This document shows, piece after piece, positions 41,280-52,600 of a stretch of 64,000 bases of DNA (position 1 is the first letter of the stretch; every line of letters begins with the position of its first letter). The position numbers and the translations under genes were made by a program. The notes beneath the pieces were generated by a model. That model saw only the letters and a program-made list of their open reading frames with translations, was not told the origin of the DNA and ran no database searches. The stretch spans positions 19,197,397 to 19,261,396 of the forward strand of contig NC_134652.1 in NCBI RefSeq assembly GCF_030463565.1, written 5' to 3'. This stretch comes from Pelecanus crispus. Its lineage: Eukaryota > Chordata > Aves > Pelecaniformes > Pelecanidae.

Positions 41280-42541
41280 AGTATTTGAAAACCAGTGAAC
41301 TGGCACCAACTGAATCTTGGGAGAGGACAGCAGAAGTAGAGCACATCAGAATTCACATTACCTCCCTTTCTACAACCAAGACGACAGACTGCACACAAAT
41401 TAGCTCTTCATAAACAACGATCTCCCTACCAAAACCTTCTGTTCTTCAAGAATGACAGAGTCCGCTCCATACCTTCTACTCAGGTCTCAGGAAGCCGGCT
41501 CCTCCTGCAGATGAAGGAAGGAAAATGGCTAGTATATTATGCATGGATCTGAGTATTCACTGGAACCCGTTCCAAATCTGAGATGGATGTCAAATGCAAC
41601 TCCTGCAACAAACAAGTCTGACATGCAGACTCAATCCTGCCACTTCTCTTCCCCCTTTAAAGAAAGGAGACCCATACTTTTTTTTCTCTCTGAAGAGCCC
41701 TCAGCAGCCACAGAGAAGGGAGAATGATTTGCCATATTATATACCTTTCTAAGAATGCTCTACGAACATAGATACTGTGTACAACTATCACCCAAAATTA
41801 AAGGAATCCACAAAAAAATCCCACTTACTACATCCCTATTTATAAATGGGCCAAATATTTTATGCAAACTTAGTTATGACATAAAACTGGGTATCAGGTT
41901 ATGATTTTCTGTATTAAATGCAGATACTTAAGAAAGCTATTTCAAGGTTGTTTAATCATGTAATTTTATTCAAACTGTATTAAATGATGTATTTAATATG
42001 TATACTGTACCATTTCATAACTGTATTTTGAAGACCCAACGAGGAGTTAGTTATCCAGAACACATAATATACAATACTTGAAGCAACAAATATAGCAACA
42101 CACTTGACAAAAGCCCCTTTGGGCAAGTTGCATACATGTAAGCAGATTGCTGCAGACTGGATTTGACTCTCAACCAAGCTTGCAAGATGACAGAGAATTA
42201 ACCTTTAAATCCACCTTCTTACCTAAAGAAGCCTTCACACAAGGCTACGTTTATTTCTTACTCAAGGGCACCCTAAATACGTCCTTGTACTGTCATCTAT
42301 TATGTAAGTACAAACTGTTTAAATTGTAATTATGTTAAGTAATACTTGTAAATAGAGTTCTCAACTTATTCATACAAGTGCATGTAAAATGTTCATAAAT
42401 ACACTGCAACCATCTCTACTGTTACATTTTCCACATCAAATACTTATTATAAATAATTTCTATAAATGTATCTACAGTGGGAAGTACTTATCAAAAATGT
42501 GTTTTATACAAAATTAATTTTCCTCAGATTAACATGAACAT

Positions 42542-42547
42542 TTTATT
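42542..42547 (-). terminator. FRA10AC1 candidate polyadenylation signal
   Basis: Minus-strand AATAAA about 1 kb beyond the FRA10AC1 stop. Other AATAAA words exist further on (for example 41965-41970), so this is one choice of several. Confidence 0.3.
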
Positions 42548-43565
42548 AAAAAAACATTTATCCTTTATATCCAAAGTAATTTTCATTGGACAAAGAAAAT
42601 AGCCACTGTAACTCTCACGTGCAGACTCTTTCTTTGGAAACATAAAATAAAGAATGTTTAAAGTTGTGTTGCAATTTGAAGACGAAGATGAATCCAGTAA
42701 GTTTCACAAGCGATATACCTTCTTTACGTGTATATTTAGGATTACACTTTAAAGAAGGATTAACATTCAATCAATGTTAAGGAGGTCAGAAACCATAGAC
42801 AACATACAAGTCACATGTACATCTCCAGTAGAAACGCGCACTATTTTTTACATCAAAAATTTCTCCAACCAACCAGATTTTTGTAAGTGGAATTATCAGT
42901 CACATCATATTGTAACTAAAGTTTAAAACAAAGTCACCATGAACTGAACTTTTCTAAGGAGTAGGGGAGACATTTCAGATATGTTTTCCTTAATTCAAGC
43001 AAAATATGCATTTGATAAAAACTGAACTTCTCCAATAGCATTTGAGAGTATTTACAGAGACTAATACCTGAATATTAAAGTCTACATGACCAATAAATTT
43101 AAGGCTATTAACTCTTGTTTAATAAATTAGAAATATGAATATATTAAAGTGTATGGCTTTAAACTAATAACAGAATCTCCCAAAATGCCCCTTTACAAAA
43201 ATCTGACAATAACTGAAATTTGGGATAAAATAAAAAGCAGCCAACTTCCTTAATGTAATGTCAATAAACTATATTGTTGTTTGTTTACATCCTTCCTACT
43301 TTTAAGTTTGGGTGCCATGTATCTTTTGTGCTGAACTGAAAAAAAATATTTCTCTTATTTCATGAGTATACAGCCTACCACCATAAAAAGAAAGTTTTTA
43401 GACCTGAAGCCTTCTACAAAAATAATCTACTGAGATGGTCCATATGAGTGACTGTAGAAAAGGTATGCTGGCAGAAAGAGGTCTCTGGTCCCTAATTAGG
43501 ACTGGATTCCAGACTTTCATCGTGACAATTCATGAAGAAAAATCAGCCTACATCAATTTCAACTT

Positions 43566-43608
43566 TCAGAGAAACAAGTCTTGAAAATACTCATCGAACT
43601 CCTCCTCC
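43566..43608 (-). CDS. FRA10AC1: FRA10AC1 last coding exon
   Basis: 43 bases after acceptor TAACAG: the end of Arg, EEEFDEYFQDLFL and TGA at 43568-43566. The terminus matches the human one residue for residue. Confidence 0.96.
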
Positions 43609-46600
43609 CTGTTAAAAAAACAAAAAAAGAAAAAAAAAAAGTCAAAGTTCTGCTTTGGATCTGTACCTAGGAGATAATCTTTGTACGAAAAAGATTATTT
43701 AGCAGACTTCTGATTAGAATTTGTAGCTGCTATAGACCATTTTGATTTATTCAATATATTCCTATACCCTTCACATTTCCCCTTCTGTGCAACAGCAGTG
43801 AGTTGACTGTTAGGATTTAGTTCTAAGATAGTTAAGAGTATGGTAGGGAGTAAGACAGCAGTGGCATGGTAGTGGCTTGACAAAAGTTTTCCCTCCAGTG
43901 TTGTGTATGTCTCCTCTTTAAAAAAAACATACTTAGGTTCACTAAATGGAAGGAGATCTGACATAATTTTAAATGTCAGAATATTCATTAAAACACGCAG
44001 GATAAAATCTCTGCCTTTTCATTTCTGAATGGACATGGTACGTTTTACTAGCTACAAGTTCACTAGATCAAACTAACCGTGATTTTTCATCTGTATCTTG
44101 TAGAGGACCTTTCCAAAAGTCAGCATCTGAAGGACCATCTTGTGCATCACTGTTACCTGAATCTGTTAAAAAATTTAAAGCGCTTATGAAATAAATTTTA
44201 ACAGAATTTATCTTTTTTAATTATTATTATTTAGATGGTTTAACTTCATTTTGCATAAAGTAAAACCAAAACATTTTCCAATATTATTCAATACAGCATC
44301 AAAAAGACTTTTAGATATTAGATTAGATTAAATATACTAATATTTTGGCCAAACATAACAACAACAATCGTGTCAAAACACTGATCTTGACACACCAGCA
44401 GCATAGCACTTTGTTCTTAAAATTAAGGGCTTATAATCACAAACCCAGAATTACAATACAGTTTCGACTCATGATATTAAATGAATCAATTACTTCTACT
44501 TGAATGACAACTTTTATCAATTGTAACTTATCAGTGAAATTGTCAGAAAACATGGATTACTGCATAACTGTTTCGTTCGTGTAAGTATACAGAAGGAGTG
44601 AAAAGCAAAACCAAAAATCTTATCAGAAATATGCCCTGACCTAAAAAACCCCAATCTTCCAATAGAGCTTTCCTGACAAAACAGAGACTTAGGGCATGGT
44701 CTGAATCATAAGTAAACCGCTTCAGGTCTTCCTGTATCTAGGTGGGAAAACGTAGGTGCTGAGGACATTCTTAAAACCGTATAGCACAGCAGAACAATCG
44801 GTAGAAACACTCAATCCCTTCTAGACAGTCTGCAGCAAGAACTGGCATGACCAGGAGATGGGGCTTGTTTCATCAAAAAGGAAACTGGGGACTGGAATTA
44901 CTGAGATACAGAGACAACCAGTGCCCAAAGAGTCACTGGGACTCTGAGTGCATCCACCCACAACAAGTAGGTCTCTGAGGTATTACAGGTGGTAGCTGGA
45001 AAAAAACTTCAGTTAAAGCCTAGGATTTATTTAAAATCTATTAATTTTTCGAGTAGAGTACATATTAGTATCATTCCCTGAAAGGAAATGTAGTAGTTGT
45101 TATGTCAGAGAAGTACGCACTTTACACAGCACACATTACGCAGCACATACTTGCATACCTGGACCCATGCAATTATTAACAACGTACCTATTTTTGCACC
45201 CTCTACTCTTTTCTGGAACAACCTGACCTCTCATTTTTCTGATTATTTCCATTCTGTTATCTGCCCACATTTTTATTCCTTCCTTAAAAGATTTCCTCCT
45301 TAAAATTCCCTACAGTTTTTCTCCAAGAATTTGTAATTATTTTGACCCTTCATATCTCTGCTTGTTTTCATGCAGCATTCTTATCATCTTATAAAATATT
45401 AAAACTGCCAGCGAATAAAACTAAGACCAATGACAAATAACTATGAAATAATACAATTTATTACAAAAACATAAAATGCAGAACATATTCAAGTACTTTA
45501 CCTTTATCAGAATTATCTGAATCTTCTGAAGAAACCTGATCTGGAAAGAAACACCGTTTAAAAACCAGTAAGCTTATCTTGGTTTTATCTGTGATCTTAA
45601 ACTGTTTACAAGGATATTTCTATCACATAAACATGTGCACATGCACGCACACACCATACTTTCAAAGAAAGCAAGCAAACACTGAAGCAAAAGGATTTTT
45701 CTTGCATGAGTTCAAAGGGCATCAGTTTGAGCACAAACATGTTATCCTGCCATCTGTGGTATAAAAAGGTTACCTAACATTTCCAAAAGGCTTTCAACCC
45801 CAAAGCCTCAAGGAATTAAACACTTTACAAGCCTTTCTGGTATGCAGTGTCCAATCCTTGGACAAATTTTCCTTGCAATGCATATTTTTCAGAAGGCTCT
45901 CCCTCTCTGTAAAATATAACAAATTTATCTTTTTTTCTCCAAATTTATCTTTGTTGTGCACCTAGGAAATTTTACCTAAGAAATTTACCTTTTTGACTAC
46001 CTGTGTTACACAGTCAAGAAAGTTCCATATCTACATTTATACATAATTATTTATCTATATCTGTACATATGTAGGTATAGCAAAACTAAGATTCAAGTAA
46101 CATATTTGAATATTTTAAAAACTGAAGGTCTAAAATTGAAATTTACCTTTATGGGTCTTTTTTTTGGACTTCTTTTTTGCTGAACAAGATAGCTTTGCCT
46201 TCTTAATTTTTGGTTCTTTAGAGTTCAGTACAGCTGTGCCTCTTTTCTTGTGTGCTTTGACTTCTTTCCGCCTTTAAAAAATGAATGTACACCTTCTCTA
46301 TTATAAGTACTCCTCAAGCAACAGTAAATCTCAATTATTTACCTCAAACAGTTATCATTTTTTCTGAAACCTATCACTAGTTAAACTGAAAAAAATTAAT
46401 ATAGTTAAAATGAAAAGTGCTACAGAAACACTAGAGCTCTATAGCTAAAGATGAGGTAAAGGAAATGCTAAAGCTGCTAAAGTGACACTGATGCAGGCAA
46501 CAAAAACAGTGAACCGGCAATCAAAGATTAAATACAGAAAATAATTTTGTAACATGCCAAATTCTTATTTATATTGAAATCTCATTTTTTCTTCTAGCAA

Positions 46601-49600
46601 TCTTGTATGTATGTAATGAGAAAAACAGTTAATACAGGTTTTAAAATATATTTTCATATTTGAAAGCAACAAAACCTGAGGTAGAAGAATCTCAAGCCTA
46701 AGAACCTGCTGCAGACCAACAACCCGTGTATTTTATTTTCAGTATTACTTATATAGGCTTCTTTTGTGAACATAGGCTAACTTTTTTCTGCTGCTTTGCA
46801 CAAAAAAGTCATTAAAATTCTTTCAAAGTATTACTCTGTAGCTGACAAGGAGAAAATGTTTGACCATGCTTATTCTGAATTCAAGTGGTTGTACAATTTT
46901 AGTTCCAAAAAGAAGCAAGACAAATCAAACTAATCTCAGCTAGTTAATTCTCCTTCTTGATATGTGCCAACACAGTTCTTTAATGAAATTGAATATGAAT
47001 TAATTTTTAATTAACTATCTTGGATATATCCATCTAGATGCACCTTTGATTTGTGTTACTTTAAAAACAGAAATCGTAATTTCCTAGCTCGAAGGTTTCC
47101 CTTTCATATGCTTTTCAGATAATTGTACAGCTTAATTACTGAGCCATGCAACTAAGTTAATCATAGAATTGTTTAGGTTGGAAAAGACCTTTAAGATCAT
47201 CCAGTCCAACCATTAATGACACATCGAGATTCAGAAAATCATAAAAACTGAGTATCAATAGTTGTGGAATTCAGTAAGATTACAGATAATAATAAAAAAC
47301 AAATAAAATCTTAATGCACACATTTTATAGGTTCAAAAATCACTATTTTTCTCTATTAATAAGTTTTTCTCAAAGAAGAACGAATACTCAAATTCAAAAT
47401 TTCAAAGCACAGTCACTTGATTCACACATAAACCACTGTTTTTAAGAAAAGGAAAAGCATTCCAGCTCTTACACACAGCAAGAGGGAAAATAAAAAAGAC
47501 TGTTTTGCATAAACTTTCAGAAAAGAAAAACAATCACTGGGCTGAAATTAAGCAAAGGAAACTTTCATGGGGGTGGGGATGGGATTCTTCCAGTTTGAGG
47601 GGTTTTGTACTTTCATTAGCACAATATCTAACTCTCAACAGTGTCAAGCCAGTGACTTTATAAGAACTCCAGAACAGAATCTGTTTCAGCATAAATGAAG
47701 TTTCTGATCATCTAGCTGAAGTTTTCTCCCTATTTGTTGTTCATCATAACTGTAATCTATCAATAATTCAGCCCCCATATTTTCAAAATATTTAATTACC
47801 GGTGATGAAAGTTTAGTTTGTAGGAACATTCTGGACATAGTCCTGAAAAAAAAGAGAATGAGAACATTACACCCATGTGTGTGATAAGCATAATTAACAA
47901 AACTTATTAATACATATACAAAACTTGCAATATCTTCCAATTTCAGTAGCTTTGCCTTCAAAACAAAAGTTACAGTGTAATTGCAGCCAGGCTTGAGAAA
48001 AATACCATGATAAAGGTCTTCAGCACAAACCCAGATTTTACTGAACTTGGAGAAAGATGACAGGTTTAGCACTGGCAAATTTTCATTAAAAAGTGTCAGT
48101 GCTTATCACGTACAGATATCCCATTTTATGGATCTTTGTGGACAGGTCGAATTGTTCTACAATTATACTGAAGACCTGTAAGTCTCTTAGAGCTTTGCCA
48201 GAGACAAAGTGCTGCCACATGGAGTGTCTTGTGCACAAAAGAAAAAAACACCATTAGCTTGTTTTACACAAAGTAACTGTGTAAACTGTGGTAAGTTTAA
48301 TTATCTGATGAATATATCAAAATGTACACCATACTGAATAAGAAAATCCCACTCAAGAGACAAGACTGGAAACGGAAGTGATTTAATTGAAGTTAGAATT
48401 TTTGGAACAAAACATAGGTATTAAAAATAAAATTAGTAGAGCTAAAGGTGTGCAAGAAGTTGTCTGGTCCAAAGCCCTAAGGACTCCTAAACCATGTAAC
48501 TGATTAAGCAATGACAATGATAAAACCCTCCTTGCAATGCAGTATTGTCCATTAAAGCCAGACATGCTTGTATACAAACCAGCTTATAATCAGTGATTCT
48601 AATTTTATGACACCACCAATTATAGTGGTGCTCAACCTGTAACAACTTTGTCATATATCATGCTAATAGCCGTTCTCTCTAAATCAAGACCATCATACTA
48701 CCTGTAATTAATTTACAAAAATTATCTCCTATTCATCATTTTCCATTTTGCATGAATTAATATAATTGTCCTTAAGTCTCACTCGATAGCTTTTAAAGCA
48801 CAAGATATTTGTCTTCTTTTAAGTGTACATATCCTTGAAGGGCTGACTTACTCAATTTCACAAGTGCATTCCTCTTTTCACCATGTTCAACGTAACCAAA
48901 ATTCACCTCCCAGCTCTTCAGGCCTTCTCTCTCATCACAGTGCTTATTTCCACAGGAAAACTGACCTTTAAAGAGGTCAAAAACAGCAAACCATGGTTCA
49001 ATGATTAACAAGCACAGGTTTGGGGTTGTTATGTCCAGTTTTGCTCAGTTTTTGCTTTTTGTTTTCCATTTCTTTCAAATAAAAAAGCCCAAATCTAAAA
49101 GTAACATCTAGATTAAGGAAACAATAACAGATAATGACAAAGCAATCAATCATACCTGTCTAATATTGCATATCTGAAAAGAAAGAACATTACTTGAACT
49201 GTGTTCTACAATGTATAGATGAAGGCATATGTTATGAAATAATAAGCCTAATACTGAACTCTGAAGAAATAAACGTCACTAGGATACATTCTATATCTTA
49301 AACGATTACTTACTTAGCAGAGGCTGATGGATCAGGAGGTGCGATTCAGACATACATCTTTATGACATCAAACTATTCAAAGTATCATGTATGTACAAAA
49401 TTAAGATGCCCATGTTCTTATTACCTTATTAGTTCACCATACAATTTGTATTCTAATGACTTTCCATAAACACTTTACTCTTCTTTTAAGAAAAGGAAAT
49501 CCAATTCTATGAGAAACTATACGGCAGCTTTAAAAGCTTCCTTGGGTTTCTTATGTTAAATACCACACTAATTTTAAAACTTTTTGCACATAATCAGTGT

Positions 49601-52600
49601 TGTTTACACCACTGGGTTCCCAATATTGCAGTAATAAAGATACATATATTCCCTTTGCAGAAGACTGGTTCGCACGCAGAGCTGGCAGTAAGGATGTGTA
49701 TTAATAGGCTCACAGGGAGGACTGTCGGTGAACGATTAACCTCAAAACATTCTGCTTTAAGCTGCTAACTAATGGATTGGCAGTGTCCTCAGATATTTCA
49801 GTTCTGCAATGTAAAAACACTTGCAATGCTAACACTTGAAGCAAAAAAAACCCCAGGACTCCCATTATAAAAAGAGTTTCAAATTAATATACATTAAATA
49901 TGTTTAACCCTATGTAAGGTATGGTTATCAGTATCCTGTGTCATCAGGAATAATTTGTATCTGTTATAAAGAAGCAAAAATCTACAAGGAAAAATTTATA
50001 TTATATAAAACTTTTTGGAACTTAACCAGACTATTTACTTCGTATCTTCTGAAAAAAATCCCAAAACAAACCCAGAAAAATAGGCAGAGATTTATGATTA
50101 GCTGCTTTTTACAGTATGTAAAATCCATTCTGGATATTCTACATTTTGGATGTGAAACTGGGTATGTTCACAAGAATACAGTTGAAACAATATCTTCAGA
50201 TTACTAAGGCAGGCAATGAATTCTTAGGTAAACCAGAACTTGACTATATAAACCACCATAATTCTGTGCCCTTACACATGTACTTGCATTTATGATCATC
50301 TAAATATCTGAAGTCATGGTGGGTTTTTTTTTCCAGATCCCTGCTCCATGCCATACGTGTGTATAAACAGTCAGGTTTCTCTTACCCTCCTTTCACACTG
50401 CAGTCCCTACAACACACATTCAAACTTTGGCTTGAATACAGAATTCCAGTCTTTCTGAAGGCTTTTTCAGTAGTATATATCACTCTAGTATATCTGAATG
50501 TCATAAAAGCATTAAAAAACGTATTTTTGCAAAGTAAGAGATCATTATAATGCCCATCACGTGTATAGAGAACCCAAATCAAAGGGAACTACGGACCAGA
50601 TTATTCAGTGCTTGAAACATGACTTTTCCCACAGTTAGATGTCCAAGAAAGGAAGACACAGAAACCAGTGTGACAAGTGGACAGTTACGTAATTTAAGCA
50701 GCAAGAAAAATGTATGTCCAAAATTCCACTTCCATCTGAAGTTTTGTCACCTTGCTATGAGCTGCAGGGAAGTTACTGCCTTCATGTTCAGAATTATAAC
50801 TCCTATAATCTGGCTGTTAAATGTGTGCTTTTAAAAACTATTAGCACCTTCTGCTCCTTGCAGAAGAGCAGAATAGGTGGAAAATGTAAGTACTACAAGC
50901 TAAATGAAGTACTGAAAATTAACTATACTAAGGAAATCGAGAGAGCCAAAAGACTGATTTTAATGCATTTTGATCAGAACTCAGATGTACCAGATTGGTA
51001 TATGGATACATGGTGCACTATCCAGGTATTCATACCCTATTTTCCATGGAGGAAATTACTGAGAAAAAATAAATGGAAACAGGTTTGGAAGAACATTTGT
51101 TTAAATAAGGTAAAGCATATTATATGTGTACTTATACACATATAAAACAGACTAAGAAAGACACTACTACACTAAAAGTGGAATGTTAGTTCAATGAAAT
51201 AGTAAAAAAAATGGAGAGTAGATCTATTTGTAGGTATTAAACCCTATTTTGCCAAATAATATGTCTGGTTTGAGTATTTTACTACTTAATCTACAAATAC
51301 AAGTAAGTAGAAGGCAGCAAATATACCCACAGGTTCAGCTTTGCTCTTTCTGCATATTGCTAAGAAAGTCCTATTTCACCTCTACCCAATGAACTTTTTA
51401 CCTATTTTCCTACAGAAAACTTTTACCACTACCGCCTTTTGCTTAAAATACCTTGTATTTTTAAATTTTATGCCATACCTTACTATTCATGCTTTGAAAG
51501 TAGAGAAAAAGTACTTGGGAAGGCATGTCAAATACTGTTTTTAAATAGCTTAAAAGCTTTTCATTTTAAGGATTTATTTTCAGACCAACTCACTCATGTG
51601 CCTAGTATTCACTGATGTATAAAATTTAAATAGGGTTTCTACTTTAACTTAAGATTTTAATTAAGAAAATGCCCATTTTGTGGAACCATTTATTCAAACT
51701 GGCAACTTTATGTCATTAAGGCTACATTTTAATTTTAAGGAGATACAAGAGCAATCTCCAATATGACCTCCTTTCAGAACACCTATGGTAAAAGACTGGA
51801 GTGGGAAAGAAGAGAAAGAAATTATCTGGCATTTATAGTTAGTAATACAAGTGACACCTCTCCTTTCACTCATCCTAACCCTTCTCTTCTCCATGACCTT
51901 ACAGAGACAGACATCGAAAACAAAGCAATCAAACGTGGGTAACCCATCCCTACGGTCCCGTCGTAACACACCCCAAACCACAGTACAGTCCACCAGCGGT
52001 GCTTCTCGTCACCACTATTACTGTCACAGCTACAACAAGCGCCTGCTCTCCCTTTTTTAAGGTGCATTATCAGACAGGTAGGTATTAATGCTTTATTACA
52101 CTTCATTAAAGCAACTTATATTACTGATTTATACTTGAAAATAGCACAAGAAAGGCACTGACCAGCCGGGTTAGCTCAGTTGGTTAGAGCGTGGCGCTAA
52201 TAACGCCAAGGTCACGGGTTCAATCCCTGCTCCCTGCAGGGGGGGTTGGGCTCGATGATCTCTCAAGGTCCCTTCCAACCCAAAGCATTCTATGATTCTA
52301 ATAACCCAAAGCATTCTATGAATTAAGGATTCACGCCTGCTTTCCAAGGCGCATTTGAAACCGCGCTTGGCGTCCTCCGCCCCCTAGCGGTGAGAGGTAC
52401 TACTGCTCCAGCCTTGCTCCAGCCGCACGCCTGCCTTAGGGTCGCGTTCAGAAGCTCAAAACGCCTCATTCCGCACTTTCTCCCACATTTTTAAATATGG
52501 AGTACCAGACGTTAAAAGGACAATGCAGCTTTAAATTCTTTTTCCCCATGAAGACATAATTGTTCATAAATTATGCATTTCTCATTTCATTTGAATTACC

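Larger units (their letters stand above)
40440..43565. other. Convergent 3' UTR region, PDE6C and FRA10AC1
   Basis: 3.1 kb between two facing stop codons. It is AT-rich, with several AATAAA words on both strands and no convincing extra ORF. It holds both 3' UTRs; their ends, and whether they overlap, cannot be set from sequence alone. Confidence 0.7.

Noticed and set aside
50714-51145. 143-codon plus-strand ORF in a FRA10AC1 intron
   Set aside because: Composition is that of random AT-rich DNA and it overlaps another short ORF; no recognisable domain.
52163-52237. Functional tRNA-Ile(AAU) gene
   Set aside because: The D and anticodon arms are good, but the acceptor stem does not pair, the T-stem has a mismatch, and the sequence runs straight into a CR1 tail. 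It is the head of a SINE.
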